Positions 42,840-51,595 are shown, counted from the stretch's first letter. The stretch: 64,000 bases of DNA from Deltaproteobacteria bacterium (GCA_020060215.1 JAGVAP010000088.1:48482-112481), one strand, 5' to 3'. Numbers and translations are program-made. The notes: generated from the letters alone by a model not told the origin.

Positions 42840-43631
42840 TCACTTTCTCATCGTGAGCTTCACGATCACCGTAGGGTCCAGAATGCGGAAGGTGAAAGTT
42901 TCGGTCATGTAAAGCTTCACCTTCAGGTGGTCGTGGTACTCGTAGCCGATGGAGAAGTCCTGCCCCAGGACGAGCTCCAGATCGCCGCCCCGCATGGAGA
43001 TCAGAAAGGCATCCGCAATCTCGGAAGCATAGATGATAGGGCCGGTAATGAGATTCTCGAGGTGTTTCCGGAGGGGATACCCCCCGGCATACCTGGCCAA
43101 TGCGCGCCATTGTACGGGGTTGACCACCATCACGTAAGGACCGGCGACCGAGGCTTCCAGCAGCGTGGTCAGGGCCAGGGATACCGCATTTAGTATCTCT
43201 TCTGGATCCTCGGAGAACTCCAGGTCGTACTTCGAGGCATTGTACAGGCCCTGGATGTCCGCGCGGTCGAAACCGTGATAGATGGCGTTCTCCTCGAAAT
43301 GGGCTATCTTCCGGGCGGCTTCATCCAAGGTCGTGAAGTCGATATCCTTGGCGCCCCGGTTCACATTGTCGAGCTCCATGAGATTCATTTCGAACGGCAC
43401 CCGGGGTTCCAGGAGGGGGAGACTGCGCCTGATGCCGTAGTGAACGTCCGAATCTTCGTAGATCGTAACCCTTCCCAGGGGCTCCGCCGAATACTCCCAG
43501 CCCTTGGGGCCGTTCACATCCACGAATTTCCTGCCGGAGAGGTGGGCCTCGAGGACCTTCTTGGCCTCCTGGTCGATCGCTTCCCATGCTTCCGTGGTGA
43601 TCGGTGATATGGATCGCCTCAATATGTCCAT
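42840..43631 (-). CDS. Encapsulin shell protein (family 1)
   Basis: 263 residues. Forms a virus-capsid-like (HK97-fold) protein nanocompartment. Family features are MDILRRSISPITTEAWEAID at the start, RKFVDVNGPKGWEYSA, an AVSLALTTLLEASVAGPYV helix-strand, and the C-terminal GGDLELVLGQDFSIGYE..LYMTETFTFRI. Length is as expected for family 1. The cargo gene lies 11 bases upstream in the same operon. The long upstream extension of the frame overlaps the cargo gene and is not used. Confidence 0.95.
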   Translation of the reverse strand: MDILRRSISPITTEAWEAIDQEAKKVLEAHLSGRKFVDVNGPKGWEYSAEPLGRVTIYEDSDVHYGIRRSLPLLEPRVPFEMNLMELDNVNRGAKDIDFTTLDEAARKIAHFEENAIYHGFDRADIQGLYNASKYDLEFSEDPEEILNAVSLALTTLLEASVAGPYVMVVNPVQWRALARYAGGYPLRKHLENLITGPIIYASEIADAFLISMRGGDLELVLGQDFSIGYEYHDHLKVKLYMTETFTFRILDPTVIVKLTMRK

Positions 43632-43642
43632 CGCGTCTTCCT

Positions 43643-44020
43643 TTACGGCGTCTTGTTTTTCAGGCTCCCGATCCCGATGCTGCGTTTCGGTGAGATCGCC
43701 CCTTCTTCCTGCGCAGCTCCCGGAGGGGAAGGTTCTTCCTCCATCTCGGTGATCGGTTTTTCCGAAAAAAGATAGGTCTTCAGTTCTTCGTTCCAGCCGG
43801 CCATATTCCGGCGCAGCCACTCGAGCACCATACAGGCATGCTCGATCTCTTCGTCGCGGTTGTGGGCCAGGACCTGCTGAAGGGATTGATCCGAACAGGC
43901 GGCGACCCTCTGGTGGTACCAGTTCACCGCCTCGATTTCCTCTTTCAGGCTCGTCAGCGCCCTTGCGATGTCGCGATCGATGGGTTTGAGCTCGCCCAGA
44001 GGCTCATGGTAGTCCGTCAT
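43643..44020 (-). CDS. Encapsulated ferritin-like cargo protein
   Basis: 125 residues, two-helix ferritin-like protein that makes its ferroxidase site at a dimer interface. Helix 1 has EEIEAVNWYHQRV (Glu28, Glu30, Trp-Tyr), helix 2 has EEIEHACMVLEWLRR (Glu57, Glu60, His61). After a Pro-rich linker the C-terminus SIGIGSLKNK is a classic encapsulin loading peptide. Function: oxidises Fe(II) and lets iron mineral form inside the shell. GGGGGG lies before the ATG. With the shell gene this is a complete iron-storage nanocompartment. Confidence 0.94.
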   Translation of the reverse strand: MTDYHEPLGELKPIDRDIARALTSLKEEIEAVNWYHQRVAACSDQSLQQVLAHNRDEEIEHACMVLEWLRRNMAGWNEELKTYLFSEKPITEMEEEPSPPGAAQEEGAISPKRSIGIGSLKNKTP

Positions 44021-44122
44021 GGGGCCCCCCTGGAGAAAAGTTTCGGCACCTGGCCCTATATTCCAGTCAGGATGGGTGAATGGGAATGAAGGGAAGAACG
44101 TATTCTGTTTTGCGGAGGGGCG

Positions 44123-44201
44123 GAATCCCTGTGGTGGGAGAGTATGGTGGAGCCCCAAGCCCGGGGTGTCGGCCCCGGGTGATCCGCAGGGAAAGGGATT
44201 C
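44123..44201 (-). other. Structured leader upstream of the encapsulin operon
   Basis: A compact set of complementary arms: GAATCCCT (44123-44130) with AGGGATTC (44194-44201), CCCTGTGG (44127-44134) with CCGCAGGG (44184-44191), and an inner CCCGGGG/CCCCGGG hairpin (44160-44179). The first two outer stems overlap, so they are mutually exclusive and could switch. It lies about 100-180 bases before the cargo gene. It does not match a riboswitch class I know; it may also be a repeat. Confidence 0.4.
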
Positions 44202-44307
44202 GGCTTTTCTCCAGGGTTGGAGCGTTCAGTGACTACGATGGGACCGCAACCCCCGAAGTACATCCGTAAGAGCGGGATGAATACGTCTGTATTTTAGAAA
44301 TGGCCTA

Positions 44308-44736
44308 CTAAGGGGCTTCCTCCGTGATCGGCATCCCGGCGACGCCGGCATAGAACACGATGATCTCCGCGGGGGTCGTACCCTCGTTCTCGCCGTAGTG
44401 CCAGGTGTTCACGACCTCGACCAGGGATTGTCCGGCCCTGAGATGCAGGACCTTGTTCTCCTGAGTCCTTACGGTCAGCTCACCCTGGAGCAGTACCCCC
44501 GCGTTGATCACCGGATGACGGTGCACGGGCAGTTTCGCTCCAGGCGGGATCTTGATCCTCAGAATGGTAACCTCAGGCCTTCCACTCGTATAGTCCGGCA
44601 GTCCCTTTCCATCCCAGCTGGACCCGCTCTTGGCCAGGACTTCCACATGTACGGCACTCTTCTCTTCACCATAGGCGTTGCCCGAGAGCAACCACACGGC
44701 GCAGAACACAAGAAGCACTCTTCGCATCTTCCCCAT
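44308..44736 (-). CDS. Exported cupin-domain protein
   Basis: 142 residues. Signal peptide (MRRVLLVFCAVWLLSGNAYG) then a single cupin barrel: PPGAKLPVHRHPVINAGVLL supplies two His metal ligands and a third His lies in NTWHYGENEG. The Glu ligand common in cupins is not obvious. Probably periplasmic. The ATG at 44736 or 44727 is used; the former has GGAAGGG well placed. Function unknown. Confidence 0.82.
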   Translation of the reverse strand: MGKMRRVLLVFCAVWLLSGNAYGEEKSAVHVEVLAKSGSSWDGKGLPDYTSGRPEVTILRIKIPPGAKLPVHRHPVINAGVLLQGELTVRTQENKVLHLRAGQSLVEVVNTWHYGENEGTTPAEIIVFYAGVAGMPITEEAP

Positions 44737-44858
44737 CCTCATCCCTTCCATGAATCGTCCGGACAGATCCGCGACACAGACCACTCGTCTTATACCCCGA
44801 GTTCCGCCTTGGAATCCACCAGAACCTCTCCGCATCCTCCACACGAGGTGGGAGGTTC

Positions 44859-45584
44859 ATGGGCAGCTGGGGGTATTTTGGGGTTGCGTTCCAGGGCTTT
44901 TTCAAGAATAACTTCATCATGGTCGAGCGCCCCTCCATCCCTTGCATGCCTTCTCAGGAGTTCCTGGAAACGTTCTGCCCTTTTTCCCCCGTGCCCGGCT
45001 GCCCCGAGATCCAGGCCCGGAGGTCCGACGCGGTCTTTACCCTATGGGAGAGATGGGAGGCGGAGGCCGGCCGGGAGTGCCCGATCCCTTTCTGGGCCGT
45101 GGTATGGCCCGGCGCACGGGTGCTTGCCCGTTTTCTTCTGGATCGCCCGGATCTGATCAAGGGCCGGGATGTGATGGAGATCGGCTGCGGAGGGGCGGCG
45201 GCATCCATTGCGGCAGGGATGGGAGGAGCCCTGAGGGTCACGGCGAACGACATCGACCCCATCGCACTCGCGATCGCGCGCGAAAACGCCGAACAGAACA
45301 GGATCATCCTGGAGCTCGACAGGGAGAACCGGGTCGTTACCGGCTCGATCGGTCGGGCCGAGATCGTCCTCTTCTCGGATCTATTCTACGAAAGAACCGG
45401 TTCCGCTGCCCTCGCACGACTGCTGAAGAACTGGAGGGACCGTTCCGTTACCATCCTCATCGCTGACGGAGGCAGACCCTTTGCTCCGGCGGATTATCGC
45501 GAAGTCCTTCTGGAGCAGAGCGTGGATGTGGATCCGGACCTGGAAGGGAGAGAACGGAGAGCGGTCCGGATCCTGAGGTACTGA
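44859..45584 (+). CDS. SAM-dependent methyltransferase (ETF-beta/METTL-type)
   Basis: 241 residues. Rossmann-type methyltransferase: MEIGCGGAAASIAAG binding loop, ANDIDPIALAIARENA for the ribose site, FSDLFYE as post-II motif. The start region PIPFWAVVWPGARVLARFLL resembles class I lysine methyltransferases such as the ETF-beta enzyme and bacterial relatives. No ETF gene is nearby to support a target. ATG at 44859 follows GGGAGG at short spacing; 44919 is another possibility. Confidence 0.75.
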   Translation: MGSWGYFGVAFQGFFKNNFIMVERPSIPCMPSQEFLETFCPFSPVPGCPEIQARRSDAVFTLWERWEAEAGRECPIPFWAVVWPGARVLARFLLDRPDLIKGRDVMEIGCGGAAASIAAGMGGALRVTANDIDPIALAIARENAEQNRIILELDRENRVVTGSIGRAEIVLFSDLFYERTGSAALARLLKNWRDRSVTILIADGGRPFAPADYREVLLEQSVDVDPDLEGRERRAVRILRY

Positions 45585-45686
45585 GCCCAGGCGGCCCGAG
45601 AGACCGGAGTCCATGTTTCGCTGGACCGAGCGGCCCCCGTAGGAGTTGAGAAGCTGGGCAAAGATTCGTTTCAGGGGAACCGTTGA

Positions 45687-46289
45687 TCACCCCTGATCCA
45701 GGATCCTGTCGAGGTCTCTCCTGAACTGCTCCATCCCCCTGAAGTGGATGCACTTCAGTCCCCGGGAGGAGGCCCTTCCCACGTGCTCTTCGCTGTCGTC
45801 GATGAAGAGGACCTCTTCGGGGTTCCGGCCCATCGCCTTGGAGACTTCCTCGAACAGAGTAGGATCCTTTTTCGATTTGTGCAGGTGAAACGAATTGAAG
45901 ACCGGGTCGAAATGCCGGAGGAACCGATATTTGCGGTCAAGCTCCTCGAGCCAGTTGGTCTGGTCGCTCAGGATCCCTACCGCATAACCCTCTCTTTTCA
46001 ACTCCTGCACGACATTCATCATCTCGGGGTTCAGGATGAAGCGGCCCAGGATTTCCTCCCTGAGTTCCTCGTCCGGCAAGCTGATCCCTGTCGCCATCCG
46101 AAGGGCTTCCCAGTATTCCGCCTCACCTGCATTCCCGGTCGCATACCCGGTGGAATAGACAAGGTCGCGACCTGTTTCAAAGAATGGCTCGGGGTCGCGC
46201 CCGTGCCTTCGAGCGATCGCCTTCAGGCCCTCTCGGAATCCCTCCGCCGCGAGGACCCCGCCGAAATCGAAGAGCACGACCCTGATCAT
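45687..46289 (-). CDS. HAD-superfamily hydrolase (subfamily IA)
   Basis: About 200 residues. HAD motif I is VLFDFGGVL (first Asp nucleophile; the second Asp of DxD is replaced by Gly, a variant seen in epoxide-hydrolase-like and some haloacid members), motif II is ILSDQTN, and the motif III Lys is KSKKD, followed by LFIDDSEEHVG. Target is likely a small phosphorylated or haloacid compound, unknown. ATG at 46289 by family; an ATG at 46319 overlaps the upstream small gene's stop (TAATG). Confidence 0.85.
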   Translation of the reverse strand: MIRVVLFDFGGVLAAEGFREGLKAIARRHGRDPEPFFETGRDLVYSTGYATGNAGEAEYWEALRMATGISLPDEELREEILGRFILNPEMMNVVQELKREGYAVGILSDQTNWLEELDRKYRFLRHFDPVFNSFHLHKSKKDPTLFEEVSKAMGRNPEEVLFIDDSEEHVGRASSRGLKCIHFRGMEQFRRDLDRILDQG

Positions 46290-46318
46290 GGTTCCGCTAT
46301 GATGGCAGAATTCGCTCA

Positions 46319-46486
46319 TTAGCCGTACCGCCTCAGTGCCTCTTTCCGTTCTTCCCCCGACAAGGATCGGATATAGGCCTTCCACCCCGGACACCAGCGG
46401 GTGTGCCATTTCCATAACCTCGCCAGCACCGAGCGCGGGTTCCTGTCGTAGCTGGCCCTCAGTCTGCAATTTCGGCAGGGATTCAT
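46319..46486 (-). CDS. 55-residue CxxC protein coupled to the HAD gene
   Basis: GGAGG stands about 8 bases before MNPCRNCRLRASYDRNP. The remainder has a Trp-rich signature (RLWKWHTRWCPGWKAYI) and a charged C-terminus (SGEERKEALRRYG). I recall similar short proteins in sulfate-reducing bacteria, annotated hypothetical. A CxxC pair plus a third Cys could bind a metal. Its stop (TAA) overlaps an in-frame ATG of the HAD gene, hinting at coupling. Confidence 0.6.
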   Translation of the reverse strand: MNPCRNCRLRASYDRNPRSVLARLWKWHTRWCPGWKAYIRSLSGEERKEALRRYG

Positions 46487-46735
46487 CGACCTACCTCCAG
46501 GGTAATCCGGCAAAAGGCGCCCTGTCTCTGCTCTCGCGATCAGAGATCGAGAATAACAGTCCTGCGCTCCGCATGTCAAACGATGTCCCCCGCAATCCCC
46601 GCCCGATAAGGAGGTCGGTGTTCCCATCCCCGAAATAAGCGCCTGCGAACCACGAAAATATGCGGAAGGACCTACTCCCTTCCTGAGCGGAAAGTGCCAT
46701 CCTGATCATCTTTGTATTCATTTCGGAGGTGATGA

Positions 46736-47489
46736 ATGATCTGCCGTGTTGCCGTGCTCGTTTTCGCATTGTGGGCTTTACCTGCTGCGCTGCTGTTTGC
46801 CCTGGTTCCGGTCCAGGTGGATTTCAGCGCGGATCGGATCGGCACCCTTCCGGGCGGGTGGGACAGCAACGACATGGAGAAGGCCAGGCACGTGTATTCC
46901 ATCGACGCGGAGGAAGGAAGGAAGTTTCTGCATGCGGACGCGAGAAACGTCTCCGTCCACATCGGGCTGGAGGTCGAATGGGACTTGGGGGAGTTTCCGC
47001 TTCTCCAGTGGCAATGGCGGGCCAACCGGTTCCCCGACGGCTCCAACGAGCTCGTGAAGGACCGAAGTGACAGCGTTCTCGGTTTGTACATCGTGTTCGG
47101 GAGGTGGCCCTTCCTCCGAAGCATCAAGTATATCTGGAGCGACACCCTGCCCGTGGGAGCATCATTCGATTCTCCCTTCAGCAGCAGAACGAAACTGGTG
47201 GTGCTCCGGAGCGGCCGCTCCCTGGAGGGGACCTGGGTGACGGAAGAAAGGGACGTCCTGACCGATTACAGGCGTCTGTTCAAGAACGATGAGCCCAATC
47301 CGGTCGCGTATCCTGACGGATTCCGACAGCACGGGGTCGCGTGCAAAGGGCGATTACGGCGGTCTGCGGGCGATGGGAAAGCCGCCGTTCCACGCCGGCC
47401 GCCGGAGTGCGCCCCAGCCGCACACCTCCGTTCTCTCATCGGCGCCGCATTGGTCCTCCCCCTCGTTCGCACGAAAGGAGGTTTCATAG
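46736..47489 (+). pseudogene. DUF3047-type exported protein, frameshifted
   Basis: The frame from 46736 has a good GGAGG and a signal peptide (ICRVAVLVFALWALPAALLF), followed by a DUF3047-like domain (FPLLQWQWRANRFP, LGLYIVFGRWPFLRSIKYIW). The expected end with TDSDSTGS is not in this frame but in the +1 frame from about 47300 (RILTDSDSTGSRAKGDYGG), which then ends at 47489. A one-base change around 47295-47312 would restore it. The original frame instead runs on into repeat DNA. So the gene is damaged or the assembly has an indel. Function of the domain is unknown. Confidence 0.65.
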
Positions 47490-47937
47490 GACGGCGCGGA
47501 GCGAACCCCATCGATTCCTCAGCCGAACCTCAAGTCCGATGGGTTTCGCTCCGCTCCACCCATCCTGCAGACCACGCTCCCTTCTCCAGTTCTTTCTTAT
47601 CGTTCCCACGCTCTCTTATCCTCTTAGTTGCATGAAAACAAGGGCAATGTCGTCTTCGTAAATGCGGCAGCTGCATGGATTGTATAGGAATCTTGTCGGT
47701 AATGAACACCGAGCATTGCCCCTCTCGATCTCACTGTCAGTAAATTCCTGTAGGATGGGTGGAGCGCAGCGAAACCCATCCATTCGAGCTGATGGGTTTC
47801 GCTGCGCTCCACCCATCCTACGAAGCTGCCCGAATTTGTGCAAAGCTAGGGTTATCAGCGTGGGAACGCAGGCCCGGATGCCGCATGAAGGGCCTCTTAC
47901 GTTTGAATGTATCCAGAGAAAACCCTAAAATGACACC
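47490..47937. repeat. Mosaic of palindromic repeats
   Basis: No gene. It holds a single family-B unit (47538-47571), a CGTTCCCACG arm (47601) and its partner GCGTGGGAACGC (47858-47870) about 250 bases apart, an AGGGCAATG/CATTGCCCCT pair (47640-47721), and a perfect 30-bp inverted repeat pair (47751-47780 with 47791-47820) of the GGATGGGTGGAGCGCAGCGA type. The nesting suggests serial insertion of small mobile palindromes. Confidence 0.7.
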
Positions 47938-48735
47938 ATGGAAGATGCCCATTTTCACAAGCTCCTGGACCGCTTCGGCCTTTCCCGTTCCGGATACCGC
48001 AGGGTCCGAAAAGGGGTCAAGAAACGGATTTCGCGCCACATGCAGGAGATCGGATGTCACAACCTGGAGGATTACATCAGGGCCTTGGAGCACGACCGGC
48101 GGCTGCGGCTTCAGTTCGAATGCGTGATGGCGGTTTCCATCAGCCGCTTCTTCCGCGACCGGGAACTCTGGGAGATTCTGCAAAGGGAACTCTTGCCCCT
48201 CCTGGCGAGCAGGGCGGACCGGACCTTGAGGGTGTGGTCTGCGGGGTGTGCATCGGGAGAGGAGCCCTACAGCCTGAAGATGCTTTGGGAGGAAATCAAG
48301 GGGTCCTTTGCCCGGCCTCCCACGCTGAGCATCCTTGGAACGGACCTCTGTTCCGAGCACCTGGAGCGTGCGAAGGCCGCCGTCTACGCTCGCGGAAGCG
48401 TGAGAGAGGTCCCGGAACCGATCCGGGCCTCCTGCTTTGAAAAGATCGGCAGGGGGAAATACGCCGTAAAGCCGTCGGTTCGACAGGGAATCGAATGGCG
48501 GGTCCACGATCTGCTGCGCGATCCCCCCGGAACCGCATTCGATCTCATCTTCTTGAGAAACAACCTGCTTACCTACTATAAGGACGAGATCAAGGGGCCG
48601 GCCCTGACGAAGGTGGTGGATAGTCTGGCCCCTGAGGGCTTTCTGATCATCGGACGCCGTGAGAGCATGCCCCCACTGCCTGATCTGGCGACGTGGGAGA
48701 AGAACGCTCCCATTCTTCAGAAGAACGCCCCCTGA
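47938..48735 (+). CDS. CheR-type protein-glutamate methyltransferase
   Basis: 265 residues. N-terminal helical CheR domain (LLDRFGLSRSGYRRVRKG) and SAM-binding C-terminal domain: VSISRFFRDRELWEIL, RVWSAGCASGEEPYSLKML, and a later FDLIFLRNNLLTYYK in place of the usual CRNVLIYF. CheR methylates chemoreceptors; no other chemotaxis genes are nearby. Solitary CheR proteins may serve other pathways. The ATG at 47938 lacks an obvious ribosome-binding site, as the upstream region is repeat DNA. Confidence 0.85.
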   Translation: MEDAHFHKLLDRFGLSRSGYRRVRKGVKKRISRHMQEIGCHNLEDYIRALEHDRRLRLQFECVMAVSISRFFRDRELWEILQRELLPLLASRADRTLRVWSAGCASGEEPYSLKMLWEEIKGSFARPPTLSILGTDLCSEHLERAKAAVYARGSVREVPEPIRASCFEKIGRGKYAVKPSVRQGIEWRVHDLLRDPPGTAFDLIFLRNNLLTYYKDEIKGPALTKVVDSLAPEGFLIIGRRESMPPLPDLATWEKNAPILQKNAP

Positions 48736-48878
48736 CCCATGTAAGCATGGCCTCTCGGCCATCAGCCTCAGCCGGACATCTTTTCTTCGAATGGTGGCCT
48801 GATGAGCACTAGTGTGGTGCGACCGAAATCCCTTTGCTTCTTCCTCACGGAATGGAGAGAAGCGTTGGACGCACTGCA

Positions 48879-49634
48879 CTAGCTCAGCGCCGACCCGCCG
48901 TCCACGATGATCGTCTGCCCGGTGACGAAATCGCTGTCGTCCGAGCAGAGAAAGAGGATGGTCCCCGTAAGGTCCTCCGGCATCTCGGGCCGCTTGATGC
49001 ACCTGGAAGCAACGATGGCCTTGGTCACCCCAGGGGGGTCCTGGGGGTTCTCCTGGAGAACTTCGGTCGCCGTATAGCCCGGTGCTATGGTGTTCACGCA
49101 GATGCCGTCGTCCCCCACCTCCCGTGCCAGCGATCTGGTCAGGGCGACATTGCCTCCTTTGGAGACCACATAGTGGAGGAAATGGGGGAGCCCCTTGTAA
49201 AAGGCGCCGGAGGCGACATTGACGATCTTCCCCTTCCCCTGCTTTTTCATATAGGGGTAGACGGCCTTTGCGCAGAGAAAAGGGCCCTTCAGGTTCACGG
49301 CGAGCACCCGGTCCCATTCCTCCGCAGGGATCTCGTAGAACGGCTTCTTCACCAGGCTCGCGAAGAGGGCCGCATTGTTGATGAGGATATCCACCCTCCC
49401 GAATCTTTCCACGGTGCGGCGCGCCATCTCCTTCGTGCCTTGCTCGCTGGTCACATCCGTCATCACGTACAAGGCTTCTCCGCCCTGGGTCGTCACGGCA
49501 TCGACCGTCTCCCGGCCGTCCAGGATGTCCGCTACAACGACCTTCGCCCCCTCCTGCGCAAGCCGGAGCGCATAAGCCCTTCCAAGCGCCCTCGCCCCGC
49601 CCGTCACAATGGCCACCTTGCCTCTCAGTCGCAT
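48879..49634 (-). CDS. Short-chain dehydrogenase/reductase
   Basis: 251 residues. NAD(P)-binding GGARALGRAYA, NNAA, catalytic Ser in NVASGAF, and YVVSK (Tyr-x-x-x-Lys). The second glycine-loop residue is changed (GARALG for GxxxGIG). ADIL after the second strand suggests NAD preference. Relatives act on 3-hydroxyacyl or alcohol substrates. AAAGGAGG precedes the ATG at 49634. It is next to the FeS membrane protein, 16 bases after its stop. Confidence 0.88.
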   Translation of the reverse strand: MRLRGKVAIVTGGARALGRAYALRLAQEGAKVVVADILDGRETVDAVTTQGGEALYVMTDVTSEQGTKEMARRTVERFGRVDILINNAALFASLVKKPFYEIPAEEWDRVLAVNLKGPFLCAKAVYPYMKKQGKGKIVNVASGAFYKGLPHFLHYVVSKGGNVALTRSLAREVGDDGICVNTIAPGYTATEVLQENPQDPPGVTKAIVASRCIKRPEMPEDLTGTILFLCSDDSDFVTGQTIIVDGGSALS

Positions 49635-49650
49635 GCTTCCTCCTTTGACC

Positions 49651-50838
49651 TCAGCCCGCCTCGGTCCTGACCGTTTTCCTCTCGAAATGATCCGGAGGGG
49701 GGAGAGTTCTCCTGCGGGCGGAGAACTGGATCGAATGGGTGGGACAGACCTCCCTGCAGGAATAGCATGAAAAGCAATCGGGGATCGTTCGATCACGTTT
49801 CAGGATGGCCCCCATCACCGTGGTCGGACAGGCAGCGGCGCATTTCCCGCAGGCGATGCAGGTGCTGTAGTCCACGCTGACCCGTACCCTGCTGATCTTC
49901 TCGACGAGCCACCCCACCAGGCCGAAGGGGCAGAAAAACTGGCACCAGGGACGGTAGATGAAAAGGCCGGCCAGGAGGAGAGCGCCGATGAAGATCCCAC
50001 CTGCTATGCCCAGATGGGCCGGCTTATAGACCTTGAATGGATCGATCGGATCGATCAGATCGCTCCCCCATGCGAAGGCCGCCGCCGCAAAACCGGCCAG
50101 GAAGAGGATCCGCACGCCGTTGGTCAGGATGAAAGGGGGCCGGAGTTGCCGGCCGATGACCGCCCTTTCTCCCTCGCTCCGATTGAGACGGTAAACGAGG
50201 TCCTGCAGCGTTCCGGCCTGGCAGCCCCACGCACAGATATACTTGTTCGCAAGAAAAACGAGCAGCAGAAAGACGGTGAGGGCGATCATGCGGGGCGGAA
50301 ACACAGCCCCGGTGCTGCCGAAGAGATGGATGGCGTCCTTGACCGTGCCCATAGGGCCGGGATCGGACCCCATGATGACGCCGAAGACGCACAGGGAAAC
50401 GAAATACAGCCACTTCCTGAGCCTGGAATGGACTCGCCTTGTCCTCAGCGAAGCATAGACGGTCCCCAGGAATAAGAACCAGAGTCCAAACTTGACAGGG
50501 ATCTTCACCCAGTTCTTGGTGGCGTGCTCGGCCGCCAGGGCCTGCTTCTTGATCACCATGGAGAGGACCCGCTCGGGGCTGCCATATTGGCTCAAGCTCT
50601 TCCGGAGGTCGGATGGCGTCTGAAGCCCGAATAGGTCCTTCAGCGCGGGATTGGTGAGCCCGTTTGTCCGTCCGAACTCTTCGACGCTCATCCCTTCCCG
50701 GATCACGAGCTGCTTGCGTTCGGGGAGTTTTTCAGGCCTGCCGCCCCAGAGCCGTGAAGAGATCAGGGAGGTGCCGGCCACGAAGGCGACCAGGAGCAGG
50801 AAAAGAGTGATCGTTCGGAAGGATGGGGATCGAGTCAT
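49651..50838 (-). CDS. NapH-like polyferredoxin membrane protein
   Basis: 395 residues, an N-terminal membrane anchor (TITLFLLLVAFVAGTSLI), a soluble segment, about five more membrane helices and two C-terminal 4Fe-4S clusters (CIACGKCAAACP, CFSCYSCREVCP). Two Cys motifs in the membrane part, CAWGCQAG and CQFFCPFG, are typical of the NapH/NosR/CcoG group that passes electrons from quinol. No nap or nos genes are near. ATG at 50838; AAGG lies upstream. It may deliver electrons to a periplasmic reductase elsewhere. Confidence 0.85.
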   Translation of the reverse strand: MTRSPSFRTITLFLLLVAFVAGTSLISSRLWGGRPEKLPERKQLVIREGMSVEEFGRTNGLTNPALKDLFGLQTPSDLRKSLSQYGSPERVLSMVIKKQALAAEHATKNWVKIPVKFGLWFLFLGTVYASLRTRRVHSRLRKWLYFVSLCVFGVIMGSDPGPMGTVKDAIHLFGSTGAVFPPRMIALTVFLLLVFLANKYICAWGCQAGTLQDLVYRLNRSEGERAVIGRQLRPPFILTNGVRILFLAGFAAAAFAWGSDLIDPIDPFKVYKPAHLGIAGGIFIGALLLAGLFIYRPWCQFFCPFGLVGWLVEKISRVRVSVDYSTCIACGKCAAACPTTVMGAILKRDRTIPDCFSCYSCREVCPTHSIQFSARRRTLPPPDHFERKTVRTEAG

Positions 50839-51032
50839 CTGCAGGACCTTTCTCTTGATGTCGGTGCCGCGGTCCAGGCGCCGTAAAAAACCATTCTCCG
50901 CTCGGGAGGGTGAAAAAGTCAATTGCAGATTTCCGCTCCTTGCGTCAGCAGCCGTTTGACACGGAACCCCTGGTTCTGTACAAACTGGTCTTCTGCAACT
51001 CCTGTTCAACGAAGGACGGCTTTGGAGGCGGT

Positions 51033-51464
51033 ATGGAAGAACTGTTTGAGCTGATCACCGAACGGGGCGGCGGACCGCGGAATGAAACCACCATTCGCAT
51101 AGGGATCCGCATGAAGGTGTCCGGATACGAGACTGCTTGTCCCGTGACCAGGCCCTGCAACGCATACGATGCACTGCAAAGGGAGGTCGAGGGGATCAAG
51201 AACGGACTGGAGACGCTCTTGGCCCGTGCGGAGAGGATGTTTCGACCCAAAGAATCTGCATGGGACCCCCAAGGATCCGCAGAGGAGGTCTGGACGGCCC
51301 TCTCGGGGATGACGGAAAAACCGTTTGTCGAGGCCTTCAACGACCTGGAAGAGACAAAGAGGCGAGAAGTGGCCGAGTACGTGCTGACCCACTGCAATGT
51401 CTTTTCAGGAAACGCCAAGGTCTTTTCAGCACGCTACGATGAGGAATCGGCTCTGATGGGTTAG
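51033..51464 (+). CDS. Uncharacterised 143-residue protein
   Basis: Start ATG at 51033 has GGAGG 4 bases upstream; the frame stays open to a GTG at 50910. No family recognised. It begins MEELFELITERGGGPRN and contains a Cys-bearing SGYETACPVTRPCNAYD, a helical mid-part and an end with THCNVFSGNAKVF. No membrane or signal segment. The upstream extension includes a CNSCS motif, so the longer form could bind a metal. Divergent from the NapH-like gene. Confidence 0.5.
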   Translation: MEELFELITERGGGPRNETTIRIGIRMKVSGYETACPVTRPCNAYDALQREVEGIKNGLETLLARAERMFRPKESAWDPQGSAEEVWTALSGMTEKPFVEAFNDLEETKRREVAEYVLTHCNVFSGNAKVFSARYDEESALMG

Positions 51465-51533
51465 TGCCCCTCCGGGGGGCCTCTCAGCGGTCGGCGAGCA
51501 GCTTTCAGGCCGGCCGCCTGTTCTTCGAAGGTC

Positions 51534-51595
51534 CTGTAGGAGCAAGCTCCTGCCTGCGATTCATTCAACTCCGAGAAGATCGAAAGCAGGAGCTG
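51534..51595. repeat. BIME-like palindromic repeat, family A copy 2 (degraded)
   Basis: CTGTAGGAGCAAGCTCCTGC then CTGCGATTCATTCAACTCCG and an inverted GATCGAAAGCAGGAGC arm. Compared with copy 3 the distal arm is truncated and mutated. Confidence 0.7.

Noticed and set aside
40603..43110. Very long open frame (835 codons) on the minus strand, antisense to the acyl-CoA synthetase gene
   Set aside because: It is a GC-rich shadow of a well-supported gene, has no ribosome-binding site and reads as His/Arg/Asp/Gly low-complexity sequence.
44123..44201. Cobalamin, TPP or fluoride riboswitch before the encapsulin operon
   Set aside because: The diagnostic conserved boxes of those classes are not present; only stems could be seen.
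48747..48762. ATGGCC-TCTC-GGCCAT hairpin as terminator of the CheR-like gene
   Set aside because: Six-bp stem but no U-tract directly after; could be chance.
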